Shown here piece after piece: positions 7,281-15,122 of a stretch of DNA of 18,027 bases. The notes under the pieces were generated by a model that worked only from the letters and a program-made list of their open reading frames with translations, was not told the DNA's origin and did not search any database. Location: contig JBJTCD010000031.1 of assembly GCA_046091665.1 (NCBI GenBank), positions 1-18,027 of the forward strand. The letters are read 5' to 3'. Made by a program: the position numbers and the translations under genes. Source of the stretch: CAIUPE01 sp046091665 (lineage in GTDB: Bacteria; Pseudomonadota; Alphaproteobacteria; Rhizobiales; Beijerinckiaceae). The stretch's first letter is position 1; the number at the start of each line of letters is the position of its first letter.

Positions 7281-7949
7281 TCAGGCTTTTACGAGACGCA
7301 TAATCGTGTCAACGTTAAATTTAAGACGCTCTTCCAAGGCGTTCTTCGCCATAAGATCACGTTCATACATCACGGATCCCGTGAAGCGGTTGGTGAGATA
7401 ATAATAACCAATCGCCGCAATGGTAATATTGAGTTGAACCGGATCAATACCATCGCGAAAGAGGCCTGCAGCCACGCCGCGATCCAAAATCGTCTTCACC
7501 ATCGAAACAAAACGACGATTATAGACTTTCACCGCTTCAGAATTTTTCAAATGTTTCGCGCGATGTAAATTTTCACTATTCACCAAAGTGATGAATTCGG
7601 GATTTTTTAAATAATAGTCCCACGTAAACATGATCAGTTTTTCAAGCGCTTCTTTAGGATCGAGATGATCAAGATTGAGCTTCTGCTCGGCGCTTCGAAT
7701 ATCGATATAGGCACTCTCGATCACTTTTTGAAACAATTCATCTTTTGAACCGAAATAGTGATAGATCATACGCTTGTTCGCGTGTGCCTTCTCTGCGATC
7801 GCATCCACGCGCGCGCCACCTAACCCTTTTTTTGCGAATTCTTTTTTGGCTGCATCCAAGATCCGCGCCATCGTCGCATCAGCGTCGCGAACACGTTTTT
7901 TACGCCCTGTTTCCTCTTTTGAAACTGGTTTTACACGCGCGACTTTCAT
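7281..7949 (-). CDS. TetR/AcrR-family transcriptional regulator
   Basis: The 222-residue protein has a basic, polar N-terminal tail (about 1-25) and then a typical TetR DNA-binding domain. ARILDAAKKEFAKKGLGGAR (28-47) is helix 1 and its turn, VDAIAEKAHANKRMIYHYFGSKDELF (48-73) holds the helix-turn-helix with the conserved YHYFGSKDEL end. The remainder is the all-helical ligand-binding and dimerisation domain (WDYYLKNPEFITLVNSENLHRAKHL, then a helix with IAAIGYYYLTNRFTG). AGGGG lies 7 bases before the ATG. It is divergent from the GMC oxidoreductase with a long inverted repeat at 8064-8099 between them, which suggests autoregulation plus control of that enzyme. Whether it also binds the GTAACC-type palindromes cannot be told from the sequence. 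Confidence 0.93.
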   Translation of the reverse strand: MKVARVKPVSKEETGRKKRVRDADATMARILDAAKKEFAKKGLGGARVDAIAEKAHANKRMIYHYFGSKDELFQKVIESAYIDIRSAEQKLNLDHLDPKEALEKLIMFTWDYYLKNPEFITLVNSENLHRAKHLKNSEAVKVYNRRFVSMVKTILDRGVAAGLFRDGIDPVQLNITIAAIGYYYLTNRFTGSVMYERDLMAKNALEERLKFNVDTIMRLVKA

Positions 7950-8063
7950 AACGAGCCCCTAACATTCCGATTTCCGGACGCTTCCTCTCATACACGCAGG
8001 AGATTGTGCCAGTCAAAAGGGCAAAAGTGTAATCCAAGCGGCGTGAAAACCATCTTGACTTCG

Positions 8064-8099
8064 ATTTTGTTCGCAAAGCAACTGGTTTGTGAACAAAAT
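8064..8099. promoter_or_regulatory. Long inverted repeat between tetR and GMC gene
   Basis: ATTTTGTTCGCAAA (8064-8077) and TTTGTGAACAAAAT (8086-8099) are 14-base arms with one mismatch around 8 bases. It lies 114 bases from the tetR start and 60 bases from the GMC start. Such a long match in a divergent promoter is unlikely to be chance and is best read as the operator of the TetR protein. A TTGACT (8055-8060) next to it could be a -35 element for the GMC gene, but I see no good -10. Confidence 0.65.
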
Positions 8100-8159
8100 T
8101 AGCCCCTTGGATTTTAGTGAGTTTCAGGTTCAACTAAGCAGGTTGAGTTTCGGAATGTG

Positions 8160-9767
8160 ATGATGTCGAACGGCTTTGATTATGTGATTGTTGGCGGCGG
8201 ATCTTCGGGATGCGTGCTGGCCGCGCGCCTGTCTGAAAATCCTGATGCGCGTGTCTGCCTCATCGAAGCGGGTGGGCAAGATAATCATCCGCTCATTCAC
8301 ATGCCGGTCGGATTCTCGAAAATGACAACAGGCCCCTTCACATGGGGGCTTGTGACAGCGCCGCAGAAACACGCAAACAATCGCGAAATTCTATATGCAC
8401 AAGCGCGCGTGCTAGGCGGCGGGTCGTCGATCAATGCCGAGATTTTTACGCGCGGTCATCCGTCCGATTATGATCGCTGGGCGCATGAAGAGGGCGCGGA
8501 GGGCTGGGCCTTCAAAGATATCCAGAAATATTTTTTGCGCTCCGAAGGCAATACGATTCTTTCTGGTCAATGGCACGGCACCGATGGTCCGCTCGGTGTC
8601 TCGAATAACCCGTCTCCCAATCCGCTTTCGCGCGCATTTGTGCAAAGTTGCCAGGAATTCGGCATTCCCTATAATCCGGATTTTAACGGCCCGATGCAGG
8701 AAGGCGCGGGTCTTTATCAAACAACAACGTTGAACAATCGTCGGTGCTCTGTGGCTGTAGGATATCTTCGGCCAGTGCTTCATCGCAAAAATTTGAAAGT
8801 CATCACTGGGGCGCTTGTGTTGCGCGTCGTGTTCAAAGGTCAACGTGCGGTCGGCGTCGAATACAGCGTCGGCGGGAAAAACTTGTTAGCCGAGGCTTCG
8901 AGCGAAGTGATCATCACATCGGGTGCGATTGGCAGCCCCAAACTCATGCTGCTTTCGGGTATCGGTCCAGCTGCGCATTTGCGCGCGCATGGCATCGATG
9001 TTGTCGCTGATCTTCCGGGGGTCGGGCAAAATCTCACCGATCATTTCGGCATTGATATTGTCGCCGAGATCAAAGGCCATGAAAGTCTTGATAAATATAA
9101 AAAGCCGCATATGGCGCTCTGGGCGGGCGTTCAATATGCGCTGTTTAATTCGGGTCCCGTGACATCCAATGTCGTTGAAGGCGGGGCTTTCTGGTATGCT
9201 GATGGTGTGGGTTCAAAATCCTGTCCCGATTTACAATTTCATTTTCTTGCGGGTGCTGGTGCAGAAGCGGGCGTCCCCGGCGTGCCGGAAGGATCGTCCG
9301 GCATCACATTAAACAGCTATACGTTGCGTCCGAAATCGCGCGGCACCGTGACATTGCGTTCGGCTGATCCGCGCGACACGCCCCTCGTCGATCCGAATTT
9401 CTTGGCCGAACCTGATGATCTTCGTATTTCAACCGAAGGCGTGAAGCTCAGCCGCGAGATTTTTTTGCAGCCCTCGTTGCAAAAATATATCAAGACGATT
9501 CATTTCCCCAATCGCAACATCAAAACGCAAAGCGATTTTGAATCTTATGCGCGCCAATATGGCCGCACTTCCTATCATCCAACCTGTTCATGCAAAATGG
9601 GCAAGGATGAAATGGCGGTGGTTGATCCGCAATTGCGTGTGCGGGGAATCGATGCTTTGCGCATCTGCGACAGTTCCGTGATGCCCTCGCTCATCGGCTC
9701 GAATACAAATGCGCCGTCGATTATGATTGGCGAGAAAGCCGCAGATCTTATCCGCGGCAATCAGTAA
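8160..9767 (+). CDS. GMC-family FAD-dependent oxidoreductase (choline dehydrogenase-like)
   Basis: The 535-residue flavoprotein oxidises an alcohol to an aldehyde or ketone; the substrate is not predictable. It opens with the FAD-binding fold YVIVGGGSSGCVLAARLSE (8-26) ending in LIEAG (34-38). GMC signature 1 is ARVLGGGSSINAEIF (82-96) and signature 2 is GAIGSPKLMLLSGIGP (255-270). The active-site region is SYHPTCSCKMG with His473, followed by VMPSLIGSNTNAPSIMIGEKAADLI containing Asn517. There is no signal peptide. GTG 8157, ATG 8160 and ATG 8163 are all in frame; 8160 is chosen because CGGA (8151-8154) stands 5 bases before it, and 8163 is equally possible. It is divergent from tetR with an inverted repeat between, and convergent with an aldo/keto reductase that could act on the carbonyl product. 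Confidence 0.93.
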   Translation: MMSNGFDYVIVGGGSSGCVLAARLSENPDARVCLIEAGGQDNHPLIHMPVGFSKMTTGPFTWGLVTAPQKHANNREILYAQARVLGGGSSINAEIFTRGHPSDYDRWAHEEGAEGWAFKDIQKYFLRSEGNTILSGQWHGTDGPLGVSNNPSPNPLSRAFVQSCQEFGIPYNPDFNGPMQEGAGLYQTTTLNNRRCSVAVGYLRPVLHRKNLKVITGALVLRVVFKGQRAVGVEYSVGGKNLLAEASSEVIITSGAIGSPKLMLLSGIGPAAHLRAHGIDVVADLPGVGQNLTDHFGIDIVAEIKGHESLDKYKKPHMALWAGVQYALFNSGPVTSNVVEGGAFWYADGVGSKSCPDLQFHFLAGAGAEAGVPGVPEGSSGITLNSYTLRPKSRGTVTLRSADPRDTPLVDPNFLAEPDDLRISTEGVKLSREIFLQPSLQKYIKTIHFPNRNIKTQSDFESYARQYGRTSYHPTCSCKMGKDEMAVVDPQLRVRGIDALRICDSSVMPSLIGSNTNAPSIMIGEKAADLIRGNQ

Positions 9768-9769
9768 CG

Positions 9770-9788
9770 AGAATGCCACGCGCATTCT
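9770..9788. terminator. Hairpin between convergent GMC and aldo/keto reductase genes
   Basis: AGAATGC and GCATTCT form a perfect 7-pair stem with loop CACGC, inside the 24 bases between the two stop codons. No T-run follows on either strand. Its position suggests a two-way terminator or transcript-end structure. Confidence 0.45.
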
Positions 9789-9791
9789 GTA

Positions 9792-10610
9792 TCAATCAAA
9801 ATCAGGCGCGATGGGAACAAGGACCTTGGTGACAATCCGGTAATTGGTTTTGGTCATCGCATCGATGCGTGCCATATCGATTGAGGAAAGTGTGAAATCC
9901 ATCACGTCATAATTGGCTTTGATGTTTTCAGGCTTTGTTGACATCGTGTTGATTGTCACGCCCTTTTGTAAAATCCAGCGCAGCACGATTTGCGCCGCTG
10001 ATTTTCCATAAGGCGCACCGATTTCAGAAAAGATCGGATAGTTGAACACTTCACCGCGTGCCACCGAGCAATAGGAAGAAAGCGGAATGCCGGTTTCAGT
10101 CGCTGCCGCAAGCAATTTTGATTGATCAAGCAGGGGATGAAATTCAACCTGATTGGTGACAATCGGCACGCTCACAATCTCCTTCGCCCGGCGCATCATC
10201 GCCACCGTGAAATTCGATATGCCGATATGGGCCGCAAGGCCGCGCTCATGCGCTTGCTGCAAGAGACGGAGAGGCTCGTCAATCGCACCGTCGGCTGGCG
10301 GCCAATGGATGAGGAGAATATCGACCTTTTCGATCTGCAACGCTTTGAGCGAGGCTTCGATAGAAGATAGAAATGTGTGCGGGCCAAGATTTTGCGGGCT
10401 TACTTTTGTCGTGATGCAAAGATCTTTTCGTGCAACACCACTGGCTTTAAGCGCTGCGCCGGTGACAGCCTCATTGCCATACCATTGTGCCGTATCAAAA
10501 GCGCGATAGCCGACGGCCAGCGCCGCCGCAATGGCTGCGCTCAACGTGTCGCCCTTTAACGGAAATGTACCGAAGGCGCGCTGGAAATTTTTCGTGAATG
10601 TGATGGTCAT
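9792..10610 (-). CDS. Aldo/keto reductase (2,5-diketo-gluconate reductase-like)
   Basis: The 272-residue NADPH-dependent reductase reduces aldehydes or ketones, or runs in reverse. The AKR tetrad is present: DTAQWYGNE (Asp39, Tyr44), Lys69 in TTKVSP, and His102 in LLIHWPP. GISNF and TNQVEFHPLLDQ follow, then the C-terminal cofactor region AAQIVLRWILQKGVTINTMSTKPENIKAN. The frame is open from an ATG at 10646, but that start has no ribosome site; the ATG at 10610 has GGGAG about ten bases before it, and the family usually begins close to an ITFTKN-like segment. It is divergent from the CoA-transferase operon with a palindromic operator (10697-10716) between, so both directions may respond to one regulator. 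Close relatives include DkgA and prostaglandin F synthase-like enzymes; the substrate is unknown. Confidence 0.9.
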   Translation of the reverse strand: MTITFTKNFQRAFGTFPLKGDTLSAAIAAALAVGYRAFDTAQWYGNEAVTGAALKASGVARKDLCITTKVSPQNLGPHTFLSSIEASLKALQIEKVDILLIHWPPADGAIDEPLRLLQQAHERGLAAHIGISNFTVAMMRRAKEIVSVPIVTNQVEFHPLLDQSKLLAAATETGIPLSSYCSVARGEVFNYPIFSEIGAPYGKSAAQIVLRWILQKGVTINTMSTKPENIKANYDVMDFTLSSIDMARIDAMTKTNYRIVTKVLVPIAPDFD

Positions 10611-10696
10611 TCCGAGGGTCTCCCGTCCTTCGGGCTTGAATGCCATTTAAAGACATGCGATGGGCCCTTGATTTCGCACTTTGACTGACGTTAATC

Positions 10697-10716
10697 TAAT
10701 AACTGATTAGTTACTT
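10697..10716. promoter_or_regulatory. Palindromic operator, copy 2 (AKR / CoA-transferase divergent promoter)
   Basis: TAATAACT-GATT-AGTTACTT with a perfect inner palindrome TAACT-GATT-AGTTA (10700-10713). Against AAGTAACC-N4-GGTTACTT the right half differs only at its first base and the left half at three. It lies 26 bases before the GTG at 10743. A TTGACT at 10681-10686 is a possible -35 for the rightward operon, and the site would then overlap the -10 region, as expected for a repressor. Confidence 0.55.
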
Positions 10717-10742
10717 ATTGCAATCCGTAGGGGATCAGAATC

Positions 10743-12314
10743 GTGTCCAAAGTCAAGACAGCGTCCGAGGCGGTTCGCCTGATTTCCGATAGTGCGACGG
10801 TGGCTGTCAATTCGTCTTCGGGGCTTCTGTGTCCGGATGCGGTGTTGAAGGCGCTTGGCGAAAGGTTTCTCGCGGAGGGTGCGCCAAAAAATCTCACAAT
10901 GATTCATCCCATTGCAGCAGGGGATATGTTCGGCACCAAGGGTGTCGATCACATTGCGCACAAGGGCATGATCGCAAAAATCATTGGCGGCTCTTATCCG
11001 TCGGGTCCAACCAATGCCGAGCCGCCACTCATTTGGCAACGCATTCTTGCCGAAGATGTTGCTGCGTGGAACATTCCCTCAGGCATTGTTTTTGACATGT
11101 TGCGTGAAGGTGCGGCGAAGCGGCCGGGCGTGCTCACCAAAGTCGGTATGGAGACTTTTGTTGATCCGCTGCAAGACGGCGCAGCGATGAATCAAAGCGC
11201 GCGGAAAACACCTCTCGTTAAACGTGTTGAATTTGACGGCGAGACTTGGCTGCATTTTCCATCAATCAAACCAGATGTTGCGATCATTCGCGGCTCAACT
11301 GCCGATGAGAATGGCAATCTCACTTTCGAACAAGAAGGTGCGATGTTGGGTGCCATGGAAATGGCCTTAGCCACGCGTAACAGCGGCGGGATCATCATCG
11401 CGCAAGTCAGGCGCATTGCCGCGCAAGGTACGTTGCGTCCGCATGATGTAAAAGTGCCGGGCATTCTTGTCGATGTGATTGTTGAAGCGCCTGATCAATT
11501 GCAAACAACGGCGACGTCTTATGATCCTGCCATTTCGGGTGAATTGTTTCGTCCGCTTTCAAGCTTTGCCATTGCGGATTATGGCCCTGCGAAAGTCATT
11601 GCGCGTCGTGTTGCCAAAGAATTGCAAGCCGGTTGGGCGGTGAATATCGGCTTTGGCATTTCCGCCAATGTGCCGCGCATTTTGTTGGAAGAAGGCCAGC
11701 ATGGCAAAGTCACATGGGTGATCGAGCAAGGGGCGGTCGGTGGTATCCCGCTTCTTGATTTTGCGTTTGGGTGTGCGTCCAATGCGGAGGCCTTTGTGGC
11801 TTCGCCGCATCAATTTATTTATTTCCAGGGCGGCGGCTTTAACTGCTCGCTGCTTTCATTTCTTGAAATTGGTGCTGATGGTTCGGTCAATGTCAGCCGC
11901 TTATCGGCAACGCCGCATCGTACGGCAGGTGCGGGCGGCTTCGTCGATATCACCGCACGCGCGCGCAAAATTGTTTTTAGTGGCACCTTCAATGCAGGCG
12001 CAAAAATGCGGCTGGAGAACAACAGCCTTTTGATTGAGCGCGAAGGCAAGATCGCGAAATTTGTTCCCAAGGTGGATCAAGTGAGCTTCTCCGGCAAACG
12101 CGCGATCGAGCAGGGGCAGGACATAACTTATGTTACCGAGCGTTGCGTGATCAAATTGCTGAAAGACGGGTTGACGATTACGGAGATCGCGCCGGGGCTT
12201 GATCTTCAGCGCGATATTCTCGATCAGGCGGCCACAGCTTTGCAGGTTGCGAAAGATGTGAAACAAATGGATCAGCGCCTCTTCGCGCCTGAACCGATTG
12301 GATTGAGCCTATGA
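10743..12314 (+). CDS. Family I acyl-CoA transferase (propionate CoA-transferase/YdiF-like)
   Basis: The 523-residue protein fuses both CoA-transferase halves in one chain, as in propionate CoA-transferase and YdiF. It moves CoA from a donor such as acetyl-CoA to an organic acid through a glutamyl-CoA intermediate. The N-terminal half has SSGLLCPDAVLKALGERFL (25-43) and the GGSYPSGPTNAE stretch (82-93). The catalytic glutamate is Glu328 in WVIEQGAVGGIP. Then FYQGGG-like FQGGGFNCSLLSFLEIGADGSVNVS and GGFVDITARARKIVFSGTF complete the second half. The start is a GTG with AGGGG at 10729-10733. It overlaps the enoyl-CoA hydratase by 4 bases, indicating translational coupling, and heads an operon of four genes behind operator copy 2. 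Activation of the pathway acid to its CoA ester is the likely job. Confidence 0.92.
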   Translation: MSKVKTASEAVRLISDSATVAVNSSSGLLCPDAVLKALGERFLAEGAPKNLTMIHPIAAGDMFGTKGVDHIAHKGMIAKIIGGSYPSGPTNAEPPLIWQRILAEDVAAWNIPSGIVFDMLREGAAKRPGVLTKVGMETFVDPLQDGAAMNQSARKTPLVKRVEFDGETWLHFPSIKPDVAIIRGSTADENGNLTFEQEGAMLGAMEMALATRNSGGIIIAQVRRIAAQGTLRPHDVKVPGILVDVIVEAPDQLQTTATSYDPAISGELFRPLSSFAIADYGPAKVIARRVAKELQAGWAVNIGFGISANVPRILLEEGQHGKVTWVIEQGAVGGIPLLDFAFGCASNAEAFVASPHQFIYFQGGGFNCSLLSFLEIGADGSVNVSRLSATPHRTAGAGGFVDITARARKIVFSGTFNAGAKMRLENNSLLIEREGKIAKFVPKVDQVSFSGKRAIEQGQDITYVTERCVIKLLKDGLTITEIAPGLDLQRDILDQAATALQVAKDVKQMDQRLFAPEPIGLSL

Positions 12315-13090
12315 GTGATCCGCGTCTTGATCTTGTTATCACAGACGGTGTTGCGACCCTGACCATCAAACGCGCTGAGAAACTCAACGCGCTTGATGCG
12401 GACATGGTTGATGCACTATTGCCGCTCTGTCGCAAGATTGAACGGTCTGATGCCTTTGTTGTTATTCTCACAGGCGAGGGTGATAAATCATTCTGCGCTG
12501 GCGGTGACATTGCGGCGTGGTCTTCATGGTCGGCGGATGAATTTGGTCGGCATTGGGTGCGTGATGGACATGTTGCGTTTGATGCGCTTGCGCGTTTGTC
12601 GCAACCTGTGATCGCTGTGTTGAATGGTCATTGCCTCGGCGGCGGTTTGGAACTTGCCGCTTGTGCCGATTACCGCATTGCCGAAGCGCATGTGAAACTC
12701 GGCCAACCGGAATCAGGGCTTGGCATCATTCCCGGTTGGTCGGGCACACAGCGCGCAGTGCGTCGCTTTGGAGCGCAGCTTGTTCGGCGCATGACACTAT
12801 TCGGTGATGTGTTCACAGCCGATGAAGCGCTTACACTGGGTCTTGTTGATTGTCTTGTCGAAAAAGGCGCGGGCCTTCACGCCGCTTATGAATTGACAGA
12901 GCGGTTGCGATTACGCTCTCCGCGCGCCACCGAGCTTGGTAAAATGATGATCAATGCGGCTGAGGGTGAAGATCGCGAACGCGTAATCGAAGCCTTTGCT
13001 GGCAATCTTGCTGCGGCATCGGAAGATCTTAAAGAAGGCGTTGCCGCGTTTCGCGAAAAGCGCACACCGCATTTCAAAAAGAAAACATAA
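12311..13090 (+). CDS. Enoyl-CoA hydratase/isomerase family protein
   Basis: The 259-residue crotonase-fold protein has the standard family length. The oxyanion hole loops are FCAGGDIAAW (61-70) and GHCLGGGLELAACADYRIA (106-124). Both hydratase glutamates are present, Glu114 in GGGLE and Glu134 in LGQPESGLGIIPGWSGTQR, so true hydratase activity on a 2-enoyl-CoA is plausible rather than a lyase variant lacking one of them. The ATG overlaps the CoA-transferase stop as ATGA at 12311-12314. The Dabb gene follows after 3 bases. The hydrated product in this pathway is not known. Confidence 0.93.
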   Translation: MSDPRLDLVITDGVATLTIKRAEKLNALDADMVDALLPLCRKIERSDAFVVILTGEGDKSFCAGGDIAAWSSWSADEFGRHWVRDGHVAFDALARLSQPVIAVLNGHCLGGGLELAACADYRIAEAHVKLGQPESGLGIIPGWSGTQRAVRRFGAQLVRRMTLFGDVFTADEALTLGLVDCLVEKGAGLHAAYELTERLRLRSPRATELGKMMINAAEGEDRERVIEAFAGNLAAASEDLKEGVAAFREKRTPHFKKKT

Positions 13091-13093
13091 AAC

Positions 13094-13405
13094 ATGATCC
13101 GGCATATTGTCGCTTTGAAATTTTTGAATGATGTTTCAATGGAGAAGAAAGCTACGCTTTACCGAGAACTTGCGGCTTTATCGCAGCATATTGAGGGCAT
13201 TATCGCTTTCCGCACTTTCACCAATGTTTCGCCGGAAACACCTGTTGTGCGCGGCTTTCATGATGTCTTCTGGTTTGATTTTTCCGATGCGCGTGCGCGT
13301 GATACCTATCTTGACCATCCGGCGCATAAGACTGTCGGCGCAAAACTTGTCGCTGCGGTTCAAGGCGGCTTAGACGGCATTTTTGTGATCGATGTTGAAT
13401 TATGA
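13094..13405 (+). CDS. Dabb-domain (stress-responsive A/B barrel) protein
   Basis: The 103-residue protein is a single dimeric alpha-beta barrel domain. It starts with the typical MIRHIVALKF strand, then a long helix (EKKATLYRELAALSQHI), IIAFRTFTNVSPE, a DVFWFDFSDARARDTYLDHPAHKTVGAKLVAAVQ-type stretch (about 55-89) and an FVIDVEL end strand. Dabb proteins include plant cyclases such as olivetolic acid cyclase, bacterial stress proteins and many with no known role. Here the gene is 3 bases after the hydratase and overlaps the kinase by 4 bases (ATGA at 13402), so its product is made in step with pathway enzymes. That argues for an enzymatic or small-molecule-binding role in this pathway rather than general stress; the reaction is unknown. 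Confidence 0.85.
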   Translation: MIRHIVALKFLNDVSMEKKATLYRELAALSQHIEGIIAFRTFTNVSPETPVVRGFHDVFWFDFSDARARDTYLDHPAHKTVGAKLVAAVQGGLDGIFVIDVEL

Positions 13406-14661
13406 AAGACGTAGATCATCGTTTTCTGGTTGGTCTCTTTGATGCGGCTGTCGCCGCTGCTGATCCATATCACACGCTTACGGCTCACATGCCGAAACCA
13501 CCAAAAGGTCGCACGATTGTGATCGGTGCGGGTAAAGGTTCAGCACAACTCGCTGCAGCTTTTGAAAAACTTTGGCTAGGACCGCTCGAAGGCGTTGTGG
13601 TTACGCGTTATGGTTTTGGTTGCCCGACAACAAAAATAAAAGTTTTGGAAGCATCGCATCCCGTACCGGATGAAGCGGGGCTTTATGCAAGTCATTCATT
13701 ATTCGATGCGGTAAAAAATCTTAATCAGGACGATCTTGTCGTCGCTCTCATTTCAGGTGGCGGCTCTGCTTTGTTACCGATGCCCGCCGATACACTCACG
13801 CTGCAAGATGAGATTGATCTCAATAAAGCATTACTCGCTTCCGGCGCGCCGATATCGGTCATGAATGCGATCCGCAAACAAATATCACAAAGCAAAGGCG
13901 GGCGTTTGGCGCTTGCTTGTCATCCTGCGCGCGTTGTGAGTCTGATTGTGTCTGATATTCCGGGTGATGAAGCAGCTGATGTCGCGTCAGGCCCCACAGT
14001 ACCAAGCGCTGTCAGTCGCGCGGAAGCGCGTGCGCTTATTGAGGCGTGGCGTATCGATTTGCCGCCACGTATCGCTGACTTCATCAAGAGTGATGCCAAT
14101 CTTCCGCTCTCACCTGATGATGCCCGTTTTCAAAATCACACAGTGCGGATCATCGCTTCCGCACGACTATCGCTCGAGGCCGCCGCGCGGACTGCAGAAG
14201 CTGAAGGTATTCACGCTGTTATCCTGTCCGATTCAATTGAAGGTGAAGCACGCGATGTCGGCGCGGTTCATGCTGCGCTCTTGCGTGAAGTGGCGACGCG
14301 TAACCGTCCATTCACAAAACCTGTTGTGATCCTTTCCGGCGGCGAAACAACCGTGACGCTCAAAGGAAAAGGGCGTGGCGGCCGCAATGGCGAATTCCTC
14401 TTGTCATTGGCGATTGCGGCAGAAGGCATGTCCTTTGCCGCGCTCGCAGCGGACACCGATGGCATTGATGGTTCTGAAAACAATGCCGGCGCTTTTGCAA
14501 CCGGTGAGACGGCGGCTCGCCTCAGGGCATTGGGACATAATCCGCGTGGTCTCCTTGCGATCAATGATTCTTATTCGGCTTTTGAAGCGCTGGGTGATTT
14601 GTTTGTACCCGGGCCTACCGGCACCAATGTGAACGATTTCCGCGCGATTGTCTTACGTTAA
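13402..14661 (+). CDS. Glycerate 2-kinase-like protein (DUF4147/MOFRL, TtuD family)
   Basis: The 419-residue protein has the length and motifs of the class that phosphorylates D-glycerate to 2-phosphoglycerate; members have also been named TtuD hydroxypyruvate reductase. IVIGAGKGSAQLA (39-51) contains Lys45, then ALISGGGSALLPMP (115-128), SDIPGDEAADVASGPT (184-199), LSGGETTVTLKGKGRGGRN (311-329, MOFRL domain) and ADTDGIDGSENNAGAFATG (350-368). Its start overlaps the Dabb stop by 4 bases, making it the last gene of the operon. Its TAA overlaps the stop of the convergent MaoC gene, with no terminator between. A glycerate kinase in a CoA-dependent operon is unusual and hints that the pathway releases a C3 hydroxy acid, or that this copy acts on a different hydroxy acid. 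Confidence 0.9.
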   Translation: MKDVDHRFLVGLFDAAVAAADPYHTLTAHMPKPPKGRTIVIGAGKGSAQLAAAFEKLWLGPLEGVVVTRYGFGCPTTKIKVLEASHPVPDEAGLYASHSLFDAVKNLNQDDLVVALISGGGSALLPMPADTLTLQDEIDLNKALLASGAPISVMNAIRKQISQSKGGRLALACHPARVVSLIVSDIPGDEAADVASGPTVPSAVSRAEARALIEAWRIDLPPRIADFIKSDANLPLSPDDARFQNHTVRIIASARLSLEAAARTAEAEGIHAVILSDSIEGEARDVGAVHAALLREVATRNRPFTKPVVILSGGETTVTLKGKGRGGRNGEFLLSLAIAAEGMSFAALAADTDGIDGSENNAGAFATGETAARLRALGHNPRGLLAINDSYSAFEALGDLFVPGPTGTNVNDFRAIVLR

Positions 14662-15122
14662 AGAGCCCTTGTAAGCATCATCAAAGCGTTTGTGCCTTGC
14701 TGTACAATGACATCATTCTGATTGCGAACCTCAACCGTAAAAGTAACAATTCCGCGGGTCGCGTCACGCGTCAATCGCTTGGCTTCGACTGTAAAGCGCG
14801 CGCGAATGGTTTCACCAAGAAGCACAGGCCGCGTGAAACGCCACTCCCAGCCGAGAGAGGCCACCGCTTTCATTTTGATTGCTGTCTGATTTTTCAATCC
14901 ATCGATGAGCGATAAAATCAAAAGCCCATGCGCTACGCGCCGCTCAAAACCCAAAGCACGGGCGGCCTCATCGTCCATATGAATGGCGAAGCGATCACCG
15001 GTTAGATCAGCAAATCGATCAATCAGCGCTGCAGTAATCTCGGCTTCATCTGTTTCAAACCAATCTTCGATTTGAAACTCATCATAATCATAATGACCGG
15101 CGGTGAGGTGTCGCCCTGTCAT
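14658..15122 (-). CDS. MaoC-like (R)-hydratase, hotdog fold
   Basis: The 154-residue single-hotdog protein fits (R)-specific enoyl-CoA hydratases. The hydratase-2 motif is FADLTGDRFAIHMDDEAA (37-54) with the catalytic pair Asp43 and His48, followed by VAHGLLILSLIDGL (63-76). The usual Asn-Pro in the motif is replaced by Phe-Ala, so substrate choice may differ. The ATG at 15122 overlaps the aldo/keto reductase stop as ATGA, which argues for this start over an upstream one at 15206 that would lie deep inside that gene. It is translationally coupled to the reductase and controlled with it from the promoter near 16170. Its stop overlaps that of the glycerate kinase gene coming the other way. Confidence 0.88.
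   Translation of the reverse strand: MTGRHLTAGHYDYDEFQIEDWFETDEAEITAALIDRFADLTGDRFAIHMDDEAARALGFERRVAHGLLILSLIDGLKNQTAIKMKAVASLGWEWRFTRPVLLGETIRARFTVEAKRLTRDATRGIVTFTVEVRNQNDVIVQQGTNALMMLTRAL

Noticed and set aside
8119..8151. Direct repeats GAGTTTC (twice) and AGGTT (twice) just before the GMC gene.
   Set aside because: Too short and overlapping with a weak TCAAC/GTTGA dyad; no independent copy elsewhere in the window.
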